50,815 nucleotides of DNA from Streptomyces sp. NP-1717 (GCF_022695985.1 NZ_JAAPBF010000033.1:1-50815); one strand, 5' to 3'; shown: positions 1-20,149, counted from the first letter of the stretch. Made by a program: numbers and translations. Notes: generated from the sequence alone by a model not told the origin.

Positions 1-2
1 TG

Positions 3-56
3 CGGCGCCGCACCGAGGCGGGCGCGCTCCTGAGCGGTGACGGCGCGCGCGGCTGA
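3..56 (+). CDS. C-terminal tail of an upstream gene (partial)
   Basis: An open frame enters from the left edge and stops at a TGA at 54-56. It encodes only 17 residues (ending in GDGARG), and 16 of its 17 sense codons end in G or C, as expected for coding DNA in this genome. The other two forward frames also stop within 40 bases, so the assignment is weak. No function can be read from this tail. Confidence 0.3.
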   Translation, partial: RRRTEAGALLSGDGARG

Positions 57-118
57 CGTACTACTTCGCTCATTTCCCTTTCTCGTGTCCCGCCCCTCTT
101 TCCCGCTGCCCCTCCTTA

Positions 119-142
119 CCGCTGTCCCGCTGTCCCGCTGTC
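119..142. repeat. Three copies of an 8-bp tandem repeat
   Basis: The unit CCGCTGTC occurs three times back to back in the leader of the thioesterase gene. It lies about 20 bp upstream of the GTG start, just before the ribosome binding site. Its role is unknown; it may be simple slippage. Confidence 0.7.
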
Positions 143-164
143 CTGAAGACGAACGGAGTGCAAG

Positions 165-941
165 GTGATTCCCGATCCCGACGACGTGGTGTGGTCACTC
201 GACGCCGCCGACGCCACCGAGATACGTACGTCCCTGCTGGTCCTCCCGCACGCCGGCGGCAACGCCCACGCCTACACGGAGTGGCGCGCGTTCCTGCCGT
301 CCGACGTACGGCTGCTGATCGGCCAGTACCCCGGCCGCGGTGCCCGCTTCTCCGACCCGCTCCCCACCGACGTCGACGACCTGGTCGGTCCGATCGTAGA
401 GAGCCTGCCGGCCGGAACCGACGACCTGGTGGTACTCGGACACAGCATGGGTTCGCTCGTCGCCTTCGAGGTGGCACGGGCCCTCACCCTGGCCGGCCGG
501 GCGCCGCGCGCGCTCATCGCCTCGGCGTGCCGGGCGCCGTTCATCGCCAACCCGAGCACGGTCCACCCCGAACGGCTCACCGACGACGAGCTGGTCACGG
601 CCATCAAGGCACGCGGAGGCACCGACGACGGCATTCTCGACGAGCCCGAGCTCCGCGAGATCATCATTCCGTCGATCCGCGCGGACTTCGCGATCGACGA
701 CGTCTACCGCTACACCGGACCCTCCCCCGCGCTGAGCTGCCCGGTGACCGCGATCGGCGGCACCGAGGACCCGGTCGTACCGCTCGACGCGCTCGCGCGA
801 TGGGCCGAGATCACCACCGGTCCGGCCACGTTCGAGTCCCTGCCGGGCGGCCACTTCTACTTCCAGCAGCAGTTGGAGCGCTTCTTCGGCCTCGTCAACT
901 CCGTGGTCTCCGGCGCGCCCACCCCGCACGAATTCGCCTGA
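165..941 (+). CDS. Type II thioesterase (NRPS editing enzyme)
   Basis: A 258-residue alpha/beta hydrolase of the free-standing type II thioesterase family, which removes wrong or stalled acyl groups from carrier domains. The oxyanion-side motif LPHAGGNA is near residue 28, the nucleophile elbow GHSMGS places Ser at about 94, and Asp202 (in TEDPVV) and His230 (in PGGHFYF) complete the catalytic triad. The length is normal for the family. The start is GTG at 165, chosen because GGAG at 155-158 is 6 bp upstream. It precedes a dioxygenase and an A-T didomain, so besides editing it could release the modified amino acid from that A-T protein. That second role is inference. Confidence 0.93.
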   Translation: MIPDPDDVVWSLDAADATEIRTSLLVLPHAGGNAHAYTEWRAFLPSDVRLLIGQYPGRGARFSDPLPTDVDDLVGPIVESLPAGTDDLVVLGHSMGSLVAFEVARALTLAGRAPRALIASACRAPFIANPSTVHPERLTDDELVTAIKARGGTDDGILDEPELREIIIPSIRADFAIDDVYRYTGPSPALSCPVTAIGGTEDPVVPLDALARWAEITTGPATFESLPGGHFYFQQQLERFFGLVNSVVSGAPTPHEFA

Positions 942-980
942 CCCAGACCACCCGTCCACCCGATCAGAAGGAATCACGCG

Positions 981-2015
981 ATGTCGCCCACGGCCACCGC
1001 CACCCCCGCCACCGCTCTCGACGTCAGCAGGGAAGCGGGCAAGCCCGCGGTCCTGCGGACCCCCTCGTTCGACGCGATCGACCCGGCGATCGACTGGCTC
1101 ACCGATCAGCGGCCCGCGGTCAAGGACGAACTGCACCGCTCCGGAGCCCTGTTGATCCGCGGGCTGGGGGTGGGTGACGCGGCCGACTTCGGGCGGGTGC
1201 GCGACGTTCTCATGCCGCGCAGAGCCGGCTACAAGGAGAAGGCCACGCCGCGCACCGACTTCGGCGAGGGCGTGTTCTCGTCGACCGACCTGCCCGCCGT
1301 CCAGCCGATCCGGCTGCACAACGAGAACAGTTACACCCTCGACTTCCCCGGCACCCTGCTGTTCGGCTGCGTCACCGCTCCCTCGGAGGACGGCGCGACG
1401 ACGGTCGGCGACATGCGCGCGGCGCTTCGCCTGCTGCCCGCGGATCTGCGCGACAGGTTCATGGCCAAGGGCTGGCTGCTGACCCGCAACTTCTCCGAAC
1501 TGGCCGGGCTGCCCTGGCAGAAGAGCTTCGCCACCGAGGATCCCGCCGTGGCCGAGGCGTACTGCCGTGAGAACGCGATCGGCTACGAGTGGCTGCCGGA
1601 CGGCGCGCTGCGCACCCGCCAGCGGCGCTCGGCGGTCGTCACCCACCCGGTCACGGGCGAGGAGTCGTGGTTCAACCACTTCGCGTTCTGGAACAACCGG
1701 ACGCTGGACGCCGACGTCCGCGAGGTGCTGCTGGAGACGTACGGGGACGACGGGCTGCCGTTCGACACCTACCTCGGCGACGGCACCCGGCTGACGGCCG
1801 ACGAGGTCGACGCGATCAACCGCGTCTACGACCAGGTCACCGTCCGCGAGACCTGGCAGCGCGGTGACGTGATGCTGGTCGACAACGTGCTCAACGCCCA
1901 CGGCCGGGAGTCCTTCAAGGGTGACCGGAAGATCCTGGTGGCCATGGGCGACCCCATCACCCTGGACGCCTGCCGCCCCGCGACCGCGCCCTCGACGACC
2001 CCGTTCGGGGAGTGA
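981..2015 (+). CDS. SyrP/KtzO-like Fe(II)/2-oxoglutarate dioxygenase (amino acid beta-hydroxylase)
   Basis: A 344-residue TauD/clavaminate-synthase-type oxygenase. The metal-binding triad is His113 and Glu115 (in RLHNENSY) plus His307 (in NAHGRES), and Arg316 is placed to bind the 2-oxoglutarate carboxylate. SyrP and the kutzneride enzymes KtzO/KtzP of this family beta-hydroxylate Asp or Glu while it is bound to a carrier protein. The next gene, 6 bp downstream, is an A-T didomain with a glutamine-like pocket, so the likely substrate is Gln-S-carrier and the product 3-hydroxyglutamine. The family is clear; substrate and stereochemistry are inferred from context. Confidence 0.9.
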   Translation: MSPTATATPATALDVSREAGKPAVLRTPSFDAIDPAIDWLTDQRPAVKDELHRSGALLIRGLGVGDAADFGRVRDVLMPRRAGYKEKATPRTDFGEGVFSSTDLPAVQPIRLHNENSYTLDFPGTLLFGCVTAPSEDGATTVGDMRAALRLLPADLRDRFMAKGWLLTRNFSELAGLPWQKSFATEDPAVAEAYCRENAIGYEWLPDGALRTRQRRSAVVTHPVTGEESWFNHFAFWNNRTLDADVREVLLETYGDDGLPFDTYLGDGTRLTADEVDAINRVYDQVTVRETWQRGDVMLVDNVLNAHGRESFKGDRKILVAMGDPITLDACRPATAPSTTPFGE

Positions 2016-2021
2016 GCGGCG

Positions 2022-3896
2022 ATGACGACAGCACATGCCCACAGCGAGAACACGGGTCCGGCAGCCGCCGGAGGCACGGCGCGGGATCTGCTGGCCCGGC
2101 TCGCGGCCGTACCGGCCGACCGCCCCGCCGTGCTGGCCGGCGACCGGGAGCTGACCTTCGGTGAGCTGCGGGCCGAGGCGGGACGCGTCGCCAGGGTTCT
2201 GGCCAGGCGCGGTGTGGGCCCGGAGAGCGTGGTGGCGCTGAGCCTGCCTCGCGGCGCCGACCTGGTGGTGGCGCTGATCGGCACGCTCACCGCGGGGGCG
2301 GCCTATCTTCCGGTCGACCCGGCGCTGCCTGCGGAGCGCAGGAGGTATCTGGTCGAGGACTCGGCTGCCGATCTGCTGATCGTCGCGGACGGCGCAGAAC
2401 CGTCCGACGGGCCGGCCGACGGGCCCGGTACGGTGGCTTTCGGTGAACTGACCTCACCCGTCGGCCCGTTGACGGACGGCGGCTTCGCCCCGGTCGCGGT
2501 CGACGCGCGGAGCCTGGCGTACGTCATCTACACCTCCGGCTCCACCGGGCTCCCCAAGGGCGTCGAGGTGAGCCGGGGCTCCGCGTCGGCGCTCCTGGCC
2601 GAGCTGGAGTCCGAGGGGATCGCCGCTCCCGGGCCGGGCAGGGTCGGCTGGAACGCGTCACCGTCCTTCGACGCGTCGGTGCAGCAGTGGGTACGCCTCT
2701 GCCGGGGCGACACCCTCGTCATGATCGACACGGAGACACGGTCCGACCCGGCGCTCCTCGCCGCACTGATCGGGGACCGGTCGCTGACCGATCTCGACAT
2801 CACCCCGTCGCACGCCGAGCCGCTTCTGGAGCACCTCCCGCCCCGTGACCCGGCGGCCGGCGGCCCGCTCACCCTGCTCATCGGCGGCGAGGCGATCAGC
2901 CCCGACCTGTGGGGGCGCCTGGCGGGGCTGGTGGACGAGGGCGTGCTGCGCGCCGTCAATCTGTACGGCCCGACCGAGTGCACCGTGGACGCCACCGCCG
3001 GGTGGATCGCCGCCGGCGACGGCCCGCACATCGGCGCCGTCCTGCCCGGTCTGCGCATGCGGCTGCTGGACGACGAGCTGCGGCCGGTCGCGGACGGCGA
3101 GACCGGCGAGCTGTATCTGGCCGGTCCCCGGGTCGCCCGGGGTTACCGACGGCGCCCCGCCCTGACCGCCGAGCGGTTCGTGGCCGACATGTCGGCGGGC
3201 GGCTCGCGGATGTACCGGACCGGTGACCTGTGCCGCCGGCTGCCGGACGGCCGGCTCGCCTACCTCGGCCGTGCGGACGGCCAGGTCAAGGTGCGTGGTC
3301 ACCGTGTGGAGCTGTACGAGATCGAGGCGGCCGTCTCCGGACACCCCGCCGTCGCCGAGGCCGCGGTGGTCCTGCGGGACGACGTCAACGGGACCGCCGG
3401 ACTCGTCGCGTACTACCGCGCCTCACGGCCGGTGGCCGAGGCGGAGCTGCGCGAGCACCTGACGGCGACGCTGCCGGGCTACATGGTGCCGGCCGTCCTC
3501 ATGGAGGTGGCGCGGTTCGCCACGACGCCCAGCGGCAAGCTGGACCGCGCCGCGCTCCCCGCCCCGGTGGCCGCGCCGCCCGTGGCCGGCCCGGCCGCTC
3601 CGGCCGGTGGCCCGGCGGCCGACGAACCGACCGGCCCCGTCGAGGAGTTGATCGCCCGGGTCTGGGCGCAGGTGCTCGACATGCCCCGGATCGGCGCCGA
3701 CGACAACTTCTTCAAGCTGGGCGGTCACTCGCTCCTGGCGATCAAACTGGTCGCCGGGGTCCGCAGGGAGCTGGGGGTGAGCCTTCCGGTGAAGACCGTC
3801 TACGCGCACCCCCGGCTGCGTGACCTCGCCGGGCGGATCGAGTCGATGCTCGCCGCCCAGGAGGCCGAACGGCAGCCGGTGGGGGCGTCGGCCTGA
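2022..3896 (+). CDS. Free-standing NRPS adenylation-thiolation didomain, predicted Gln
   Basis: A 624-residue A-T protein. The A domain has an intact A3 motif (YTSGSTGLPKG, about 168-178), A5 (NLYGPTE, about 312), A7 (YRTGDL) and A10 with the catalytic lysine (PSGKLDR, about 502). The T domain has the phosphopantetheine serine in GGHSLLAI near 570. Reading the ten pocket positions by hand against GrsA gives D-A-Q-D-L-G-L-V-D-K, one change from the known glutamine code DAQDLGVVDK and distinct from the glutamate code with Lys at position 239. It has no condensation domain, so it acts as a loading unit or as a platform for the dioxygenase just upstream. It lies 6 bp after that gene. Confidence 0.92.
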   Translation: MTTAHAHSENTGPAAAGGTARDLLARLAAVPADRPAVLAGDRELTFGELRAEAGRVARVLARRGVGPESVVALSLPRGADLVVALIGTLTAGAAYLPVDPALPAERRRYLVEDSAADLLIVADGAEPSDGPADGPGTVAFGELTSPVGPLTDGGFAPVAVDARSLAYVIYTSGSTGLPKGVEVSRGSASALLAELESEGIAAPGPGRVGWNASPSFDASVQQWVRLCRGDTLVMIDTETRSDPALLAALIGDRSLTDLDITPSHAEPLLEHLPPRDPAAGGPLTLLIGGEAISPDLWGRLAGLVDEGVLRAVNLYGPTECTVDATAGWIAAGDGPHIGAVLPGLRMRLLDDELRPVADGETGELYLAGPRVARGYRRRPALTAERFVADMSAGGSRMYRTGDLCRRLPDGRLAYLGRADGQVKVRGHRVELYEIEAAVSGHPAVAEAAVVLRDDVNGTAGLVAYYRASRPVAEAELREHLTATLPGYMVPAVLMEVARFATTPSGKLDRAALPAPVAAPPVAGPAAPAGGPAADEPTGPVEELIARVWAQVLDMPRIGADDNFFKLGGHSLLAIKLVAGVRRELGVSLPVKTVYAHPRLRDLAGRIESMLAAQEAERQPVGASA

Positions 3897-3920
3897 CCGG
3901 CGCCCGTCCGCCGGCGCGGC

Positions 3921-3954
3921 GCCGGCCCGGAGCCGGTGCCGGCCCGGAGCCGGT
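3921..3954. repeat. Two copies of a 17-bp tandem repeat
   Basis: The unit GCCGGCCCGGAGCCGGT occurs twice head to tail in the 255-bp space between the A-T gene and the next NRPS gene. Each unit is GC-rich and can fold back on itself (CCGG...CCGG), so it could form a small hairpin after the A-T gene. Confidence 0.75.
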
Positions 3955-4151
3955 GCCGCGCCCACCCGGTCCCTTCCTCATGGGCAGGACCCGGGCCCTG
4001 AATGTCGCCGTGCGGCGCCGCTCCCCCGCGGGCCCCGTCCCGGTTCCACCGCTCCCGCTTCCGTCCCGCCGCGCGGGCTCCCGGCGCCGCCCGGACTCCG
4101 GGCAAGTCGGCGAGATCGCTCAACTCCCTTGAAATGTCTGGAGGAATGACT

Positions 4152-7100
4152 GTGCTCCCGTTGTCGTTCGCGCAGCGTCGGCTGTGGTTCATGAATCGCC
4201 TGGAAGGCGCGTCGGCGACCTACAACGTGCCGGTCGTGCTGCGGCTGGGCGGTGTGCCGGACCGGCACGCGCTGGCCGCGGCGGTGTCGGACGTGGTGCG
4301 GCGCCACGAGGTGCTGCGTACCGTGTTCCCCGCCGTGGACGGTGAGCCGTACCAGCACGTCCTCGGCGATCCCGGACCGGAGCCGGAGTGGGTGGAGTGC
4401 GCGCCCGGGGCCGTGGACGCCCTGGTGGACGCGTTCGCGCACGAGCCCTTCGACATCACGGCACAACGGCCGCTTCAGGTACGGCTGTTCGTGGATGGTG
4501 CCGGTGAGTCCGTGCTGGTGCTGCTGCTCCACCACGTGGCGACGGACGGCTGGTCGACCGGACCGCTGCTGCGGGACCTGTCGACCGCGTACGCGGCGAG
4601 GTCGGCGGGCGCGGCCCCGCAGTGGGAGCAACTGCCGGTGCAGTACGCCGACTACACGCTCTGGCAGCGCGACATGCTGGGCGACGCCGACGACCCGGCG
4701 AGTGTGATGGCCGAGCAACTGGCCTTCTGGCGCGAGGCGCTGGCCGGAGTGCCGCCGGTGCTGGAGCTGCCGACGGACCGGCCGCGGCCGGCGGAGCCGT
4801 CGGGCCGGGGGGACCTGGTGAAGGGCTGGATCGACGCCGGGACCCACGCCCGGCTGCTGGAACTCGCACGGTCGCGACGGGCGAGCCTGTTCATGGTGGC
4901 GCAGGCGGCCCTGGCGGGTCTGCTCGCGGAGGTGAGCGGGCGGGACGACATCGTCGTGGGCTCGGCAGTGGCGGGGCGCCCGGAGGAGGAACTCAACGAC
5001 GTCGTCGGGTTCTTCGTCAACAGTCTGGTGCTGCGCACCGATGTGTCGGGCGATCCGGCCTTCACCGAACTCCTGGACCGGGTACGGGAGATAGGCCTCG
5101 CCGCGTACGCCCATGACGACCTGCCCTTCGACCTGCTGGTCGAACACCTCAACCCGGCCCGCTCCCTCTCCCACCACCCCTTCTTCCAGACGATGCTCAC
5201 CCTCCAGAACGGCACCGATCCGGGCGTACGGCTCGGCGGCATCCCGGGCGCCGTCGAACCGGCCGGGCTGCGCACCGCCAAGTTCGACATCAACGTCTTC
5301 TGCACGGAGGTGTACGGCGACGGCGGGGAGCCCGGCGGTGTCGAGGTGTGGTTCCAGTACGCCACCGACCTGTTCGACGCACCGACCGCCACCCTGCTGC
5401 TCGGCTTCCTCACCCGGGCGCTCGACGCCGTCGCCACCGACCCGGCCACCCGCGTCACCGACGCCGTCGCCCTCACCGACGCCGAACGCCACCAACTGGC
5501 CGAACGGCGCGAACGGGTCGCGGACGCCGGGGCGCGGGCCGAGGACGGCGCGGGCGAACGGGCAGCGGGTGACGGGGATCCGCACGCCGGATCCCAGGGC
5601 GCAGCCGGGGCGGCACGCTCACCGCGCGAGGAGATCCTGTGCGGGCTCTTCGCCGCGGTGCTGGGCAGGGGGCGGATCGCTCCGGACGACAACTTCTTCC
5701 GCAACGGCGGGCATTCACTGCTCGGTGTGCGCCTGGTGAACCGCGTCAGATCCGTACTCGGCGTAGAACTCGGCATCCGTGACCTGTTCCTGGCCCCCAC
5801 CCCGGCCGGGCTCGACCGGCGGCTGGACGAACTGGCCGGCGGGTCGGCGCGACCCGTTCTGGTTCCGGTGGAGCGCCCCGAGCGGGTGCCCATGTCGTTC
5901 GCGCAACGCAGGCTGTGGTTCGTCAACGAGCTGGAAGGACCCAGCCGTTCGTACAACATCCCGGTCGTGCTCCGGCTGGACGGACGACTGGACGCCACTG
6001 TGCTCGCGGACGCGCTTGCCGATGTCGCCGAGCGGCACGAGGTGCTGCGTACGGTGTGCGGTGTCGTGGACGGCGAGCCGTACCAGCGGATCCTGACCGG
6101 GGTCCGGCCGCCGCTGGACGTGGTGCACACCGACGAGGCAGGTCTGACCGGGGCCGTGGACGCGGCGACGGGCCAGATCTTCGACCTCGGCGCCGACGTC
6201 CCGCTGCGCGCGCGGCTCCTGGAGGTGGCCGACTCGGGCGCGCAGGTGCTGGTGGTGCTGGTGCACCACATCGCGGGCGACGGCTGGTCCCTGGAACCGC
6301 TGCTCGCCGACCTGTCGGCCGCCTACACCGCGCGGCTCGCCCGACAGGCTCCCGAATGGCGGCCGTTGCCCGTGCAGTACGCCGACTACGCGCTCTGGCA
6401 GCGCGAGGTGCTGGGCGAGGAGTCCGACCCGGAGAGTGTGCTCGCGCGACAGCTTCTCTTCTGGCGGGCCGCTCTGGACGGCGCCCCGCCGGTGCTGGAG
6501 CTGCCGGCCGCCCGCACCCGCCCGGCGGTCGCGAGCCACGAAGGCGCGCTGGTGCCGTTCGCGCTCGACGCGGACGCGCACGACGCTCTGGCCCGCATCG
6601 CCGGGGAGAGCGGCGCGACGCTCTTCATGGTCCTCCAGGCGGCGCTGGCGCTCACGCTGTCGAGGCTGGGGGCGGGGACCGATCTGCCGATCGGGACCGT
6701 CGAGGCCGGGCGCGGTGACGCGGCCCTGGACGACCTGGTGGGCTTCTTCGTGAACACCCTGGTCCTGCGGACGGATGTCTCGGGCGATCCCGCCTTCACC
6801 GAGCTGGTGGCCCGGGTCCGGGACACCGATCTGGCCGCGTACGCGCACCAGGACGTCCCCTTCGAACAGCTCGTGGAGCATCTGAGCCCGGACCGTTCCA
6901 CCGCCCATCACCCGCTCGTCCAGGTCATGTTGCTCCTGCGGAGCGCGGGTGGCCCGGTCTGCCCACGTCGTCGTGCTGGACGCCGACGGCGTTCCCGTGA
7001 CGGGGGGTTCGGCGATGGACGCCGGGTCCGACCCGGGTGCCCCGTCGCTCGCGGGCGACGCGTCGGAGGCGGCGTACGTCCTGCCGGGCACGCCCGCCGC

Positions 7101-7619
7101 GCTGTTCTCGCACCGCGCCGTCGTGGCCGCCGCGACGGACCGCGCGCTCCTGGGGCCGACGTCCTCCGGGGGCCGCCCGGAGACATGGCTCCAGCACGCA
7201 CCCGTCACCTCGGAGCGGTTCGCCCTGGAGCTGTGGGGCCCGCTGCTGTCCGGCGCGGCCTGTGTGCTGTCGTCCGGGGGCAGCGGACGGCCCGAGGCGA
7301 TCGCTTCGCTCGTCACCGGGCACGGCGTCACCGCCACGGCGCTGCCGGGCCGGGTGTTCGACGCGCTCGTGGACGACCATCCGGAGGCGTTCGCCCGGCT
7401 CGGCCTGGTGATCAGCTGCGAGGAGCCCCCCTCGTCCGGGCAACTGGTATACGCACAGGACCTGTTCGGGCAGGTGCGGATCGTGTACGGCCACGGCTCG
7501 TCGGGCAGCGTGTTCGGCCACGGCGGCACCGTGGGGAACGGCCCGGGGACCTTCGGCGAGGGACACCGCTACGTCCTGGACGGCAGACTGCGTCCGGTGC
7601 CCGTCGGTGTGCCGGGTGA
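4152..7619 (+). CDS. NRPS C-T-C protein, truncated second condensation domain and frameshifted tail
   Basis: The first condensation domain begins [11 protein letters not shown] and has an intact HHVATDG motif (about residue 126). It is followed directly by a T domain (Ser in GGHSLLG, about 520) with no A domain between. A second C domain has HHIAGDG (about 704) and runs normally to the C7 region ([10 protein letters not shown]). At about 6940-6950 the homology stops in this frame: the remaining 220 residues to 7619 are Arg-rich and resemble nothing, while homology to an A domain resumes in the +1 frame. Compared with the intact C-A modules at 12480-18600, about 220 residues are missing. Start: GTG 4152 lies 6 bp after GGAGGA (4140-4145); ATG 4146 is in frame but abuts that site. 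Confidence 0.85.
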   Translation: MLPLSFAQRRLWFMNRLEGASATYNVPVVLRLGGVPDRHALAAAVSDVVRRHEVLRTVFPAVDGEPYQHVLGDPGPEPEWVECAPGAVDALVDAFAHEPFDITAQRPLQVRLFVDGAGESVLVLLLHHVATDGWSTGPLLRDLSTAYAARSAGAAPQWEQLPVQYADYTLWQRDMLGDADDPASVMAEQLAFWREALAGVPPVLELPTDRPRPAEPSGRGDLVKGWIDAGTHARLLELARSRRASLFMVAQAALAGLLAEVSGRDDIVVGSAVAGRPEEELNDVVGFFVNSLVLRTDVSGDPAFTELLDRVREIGLAAYAHDDLPFDLLVEHLNPARSLSHHPFFQTMLTLQNGTDPGVRLGGIPGAVEPAGLRTAKFDINVFCTEVYGDGGEPGGVEVWFQYATDLFDAPTATLLLGFLTRALDAVATDPATRVTDAVALTDAERHQLAERRERVADAGARAEDGAGERAAGDGDPHAGSQGAAGAARSPREEILCGLFAAVLGRGRIAPDDNFFRNGGHSLLGVRLVNRVRSVLGVELGIRDLFLAPTPAGLDRRLDELAGGSARPVLVPVERPERVPMSFAQRRLWFVNELEGPSRSYNIPVVLRLDGRLDATVLADALADVAERHEVLRTVCGVVDGEPYQRILTGVRPPLDVVHTDEAGLTGAVDAATGQIFDLGADVPLRARLLEVADSGAQVLVVLVHHIAGDGWSLEPLLADLSAAYTARLARQAPEWRPLPVQYADYALWQREVLGEESDPESVLARQLLFWRAALDGAPPVLELPAARTRPAVASHEGALVPFALDADAHDALARIAGESGATLFMVLQAALALTLSRLGAGTDLPIGTVEAGRGDAALDDLVGFFVNTLVLRTDVSGDPAFTELVARVRDTDLAAYAHQDVPFEQLVEHLSPDRSTAHHPLVQVMLLLRSAGGPVCPRRRAGRRRRSRDGGFGDGRRVRPGCPVARGRRVGGGVRPAGHARRAVLAPRRRGRRDGPRAPGADVLRGPPGDMAPARTRHLGAVRPGAVGPAAVRRGLCAVVRGQRTARGDRFARHRARRHRHGAAGPGVRRARGRPSGGVRPARPGDQLRGAPLVRATGIRTGPVRAGADRVRPRLVGQRVRPRRHRGERPGDLRRGTPLRPGRQTASGARRCAG
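5106..5210 (+). repeat. 105-bp segment identical to 11745-11849
   Basis: This piece of the first C domain of the damaged NRPS appears identical by eye to 11745-11849, in the first C domain of the giant NRPS. Flanking stretches (for example 5340-5520 against 11986-12166) are also nearly identical. It marks recent duplication or gene conversion between the two A-less C-T modules. Confidence 0.85.
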
Positions 7620-8451
7620 GCTGTACGTCGCGGGTCCGCGAACCGCGGACGGTCTCCCGGGTCGGCCCGGGGTGTCGGCGGCGCACTTCACGGCCGATCC
7701 GTTCGGCCCCGCGGGCAGCCGGATGCACCGTACCGGCGAGTCCGCCGTCCGGACGGCGGACGGAACCCTGCACGTCCTCGGCCGTCGCCTGGACGAACCG
7801 CCGACGGTGCGTGGGCTGCGGGTCGGGCCCAGGGAGATCGAGACGGTGCTCACCCGGCATCCGTCGGTCCGGCGGGCCGCCGTACTTCTCCGGGAGGACG
7901 AGCCGGGCGAGCGCCGCCTGGTCGCCTATCTGGTGGCGGCGGGCGAAAGGGCGCCCGACGTGGCGGCGGTACGGGCGGCCACGGCCGAGACGCTGCCCGC
8001 GCACTGGGTTCCGGCGGAGTTCGTCGTACTCGACGCGCTTCCGCTGACGCGGGAGGGCCGGCTGGACGGACTCGCCCTGCCCGCTCCCGAGGACGTCCGG
8101 GGTTCGGAGGCCGAACTGCCGCGTGACGCACGGGAGGAGGTCCTGCACGGCCTGTTCGTCGAGATTCTCGGCGGCAGGCAGATCGGCAGGGACGACAACT
8201 TCTTCCGGGTGGGCGGCCATTCACTGCTCGCGGTACGGCTGGTGAACCGGATCCGCTCGGCGCTGGGCGCCGAACTGACCCTGCGCGACGTGTTCAATTC
8301 CCCGACCGTCGCCACTCTCGCGGAGCGACTGCCCGCGAACGGAGGCCCGGAGACCACGCCGTCCCCCCAGGAGAACCGCCCCACGCTGCGCCGCAGGACC
8401 CGGGCGGGCAGCCGCGTACACGACACGCCGGTCCCGGCGGGCCGACCGTAG
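6949..8451 (+). CDS. Degenerate NRPS adenylation domain with intact thiolation domain
   Basis: A 500-residue frame that continues the damaged NRPS in a different frame. It aligns with an A domain from just before A3, but the key motifs are gone: no A3 (TSGSTG-PKG) loop, A5 reads YGHGSSG instead of YGPTE, A7 reads HRTGES instead of YRTGDL, A8 lacks QVKIRG, and the A10 catalytic Lys is Arg (REGRLDG). It should not form an aminoacyl adenylate. The T domain is intact (GGHSLLA, Ser near 424). A GGAG at 6940-6943 lies 5 bp before GTG 6949, so separate translation is possible. It may be a pseudogene remnant, or a carrier domain loaded by another A domain. Confidence 0.75.
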   Translation: MARSAHVVVLDADGVPVTGGSAMDAGSDPGAPSLAGDASEAAYVLPGTPAALFSHRAVVAAATDRALLGPTSSGGRPETWLQHAPVTSERFALELWGPLLSGAACVLSSGGSGRPEAIASLVTGHGVTATALPGRVFDALVDDHPEAFARLGLVISCEEPPSSGQLVYAQDLFGQVRIVYGHGSSGSVFGHGGTVGNGPGTFGEGHRYVLDGRLRPVPVGVPGELYVAGPRTADGLPGRPGVSAAHFTADPFGPAGSRMHRTGESAVRTADGTLHVLGRRLDEPPTVRGLRVGPREIETVLTRHPSVRRAAVLLREDEPGERRLVAYLVAAGERAPDVAAVRAATAETLPAHWVPAEFVVLDALPLTREGRLDGLALPAPEDVRGSEAELPRDAREEVLHGLFVEILGGRQIGRDDNFFRVGGHSLLAVRLVNRIRSALGAELTLRDVFNSPTVATLAERLPANGGPETTPSPQENRPTLRRRTRAGSRVHDTPVPAGRP

Positions 8452-8471
8452 GCCGGACCGAGCCGATGTCC

Positions 8472-8509
8472 GGGGCCGCTTCTCGTACCGGAGGTACGGG
8501 GGCGGCCCC
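8472..8509 (+). terminator. Two-step hairpin after the degenerate A-T gene
   Basis: Outer arms GGGGCCGC (8472-8479) and GCGGCCCC (8502-8509) enclose inner arms CGTACC and GGTACG with a GGA loop. It starts 20 bp after the stop codon at 8451. There is no T-run, which is common for actinomycete terminators. Confidence 0.6.
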
Positions 8510-9209
8510 ACGTACTTGGCCTGCTGGCCGTGCCCCAGGGGCGCCGCCGCGACGCACCGTCAACTCCGGTCCGGCACCGCACTGTTCCTCGCTGTGCCGC
8601 GCCTACGGGAGCGAGGCTCCGCGAGAAACGCCGGATCGCGCGGCGGCCTGGCCGACCGCCCATACAGCCGACGCCCGCATGCACCGCCCGCGGACGAGAG
8701 CGAAGGCCGGGAGGCGACGCGACTCGCGCGCCCCGGCGAGGCGGACAGACCGCCGTGCCTGTGACGAGCAAAGGACTCGTGTAGGCCGACACCCACCTAC
8801 CCCCCGCCGCCGAAAGCCCAAGACCGACAAGCAACGCTGCTCGCACGTGTCGTAACACCCGGGGCGGGCAGAGCGCTTCCGTACTGTCGTCGCCCACGCA
8901 CCGCCCCTCGCCGCACCAACAGCGCGGACCAGGCACGGTTCGCTCCCCACCGTCCGGTCAGGTGGGTGCGGCGCGATTAGCACAGGTGCGTCCGCACCCG
9001 GCAGCTGTCGCCGTCGACCGCGGTTCGTGCGACGGCGCGCCGTGCCGCCCAATCTGCCTCAGGTACTGCCGATCGTGCGGCCTGCCCGTACCTAGCCTTC
9101 TGCCAGAAGGACGGCGGGCCCTGGACCGGGCGTTCCCGTCGGCCGTCGTCCCGGCCCCCTCCCCGGTGCCGGTCCCGTCCGACCAACGCCCCCGTAAGGA
9201 GGACGTCCG
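8510..9209. other. Long intergenic region before the giant NRPS
   Basis: About 700 bp with no convincing gene: the open frames here are Arg/Pro-rich and match no family I recognise. Near the downstream end are two inverted repeats, AGGTAC (9061-9066) with GTACCT (9088-9093), and CCTTCTG (9096-9102) with CAGAAGG (9104-9110), about 100 bp before the NRPS start. The promoter and any operator of the giant NRPS gene are expected here. The stretch could also be the remains of a lost gene. Confidence 0.5.
9061..9110. promoter_or_regulatory. Paired inverted repeats upstream of the giant NRPS
   Basis: The first repeat is AGGTAC / GTACCT with a 21-bp spacer. The second is CCTTCTG / CAGAAGG with a 1-bp spacer, beginning 3 bp later. 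They may form a regulator binding site or an mRNA leader structure. No regulator gene is present nearby to assign to them. Confidence 0.35.
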
Positions 9210-19706
<10,497 letters not shown>

Positions 19707-19707
19707 G

Positions 19708-19914
19708 ATGACCAATCCTTTCGACGACGACAACGCCACCTTCCTCGTTCTGGTGAATGACGAGGGCCAGCACTCCCTGTGGCCGGTATTCGCCGACGTA
19801 CCTGCCGGCTGGGACATCGCACAAGGTGAGAGCAGCCGCCAGGAGTCCCTGGAGTACATCGAGAAGAACTGGACGGACATTCGCCCGAAAAGCCTGGTGG
19901 CGCAGTACACCTGA
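19708..19914 (+). CDS. MbtH-like NRPS accessory protein
   Basis: A 68-residue protein of the MbtH family, which binds A domains and supports their folding and activity. It starts [12 protein letters not shown] and has the family features [13 protein letters not shown] and a C-terminal W-DIRPKSL. The start at 19708 is one base after the stop codon of the giant NRPS, with AAGGA at 19697-19701, so the two are translated together. A longer in-frame start (GTG-type, 19675) lies inside the NRPS gene and would add residues not found in the family. Confidence 0.97.
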   Translation: MTNPFDDDNATFLVLVNDEGQHSLWPVFADVPAGWDIAQGESSRQESLEYIEKNWTDIRPKSLVAQYT

Positions 19915-19929
19915 TGTCCGGGTGAATTC

Positions 19930-19976
19930 GGCGGCCCGCCGTGCCTCTGTGCACGGCGGGCCGCCATTTTCGTTTT
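19930..19976 (+). terminator. Strong intrinsic terminator after the MbtH gene
   Basis: Perfect 15-bp arms (GGCGGCCCGCCGTGC at 19930-19944 and its complement at 19951-19965) with a 6-base loop are followed by ATTTTCGTTTT. It starts 16 bp after the MbtH stop and ends the NRPS transcription unit, so the methylaspartate genes must have their own promoter in 19977-20149. Confidence 0.93.
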
Positions 19977-20149
19977 CCGGCCCGGTGCCGGCCGCCTGCG
20001 ATTTCTCCGACTGCCCGCCTTACTGCCGCATCAACTTCCGTCCACGCCCTCTTCGGACTTCTATATTTCTGGTGCGGTACAAGGAAAGGCGCCGGTTCAG
20101 GAAAGTGTCCGCCGGAGCAGAGACCCATATATCTTTTCGGAGAGCTGCC

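Noticed and set aside
6949..7619. The break in the NRPS as a simple one-base sequencing error.
   Set aside because: Restoring the frame still leaves about 220 residues missing and an A domain without its motifs.
8466..8855. A 129-codon frame in the gap before the giant NRPS.
   Set aside because: Arg/Ala-rich with no motif, overlaps a hairpin and has no good ribosome site.
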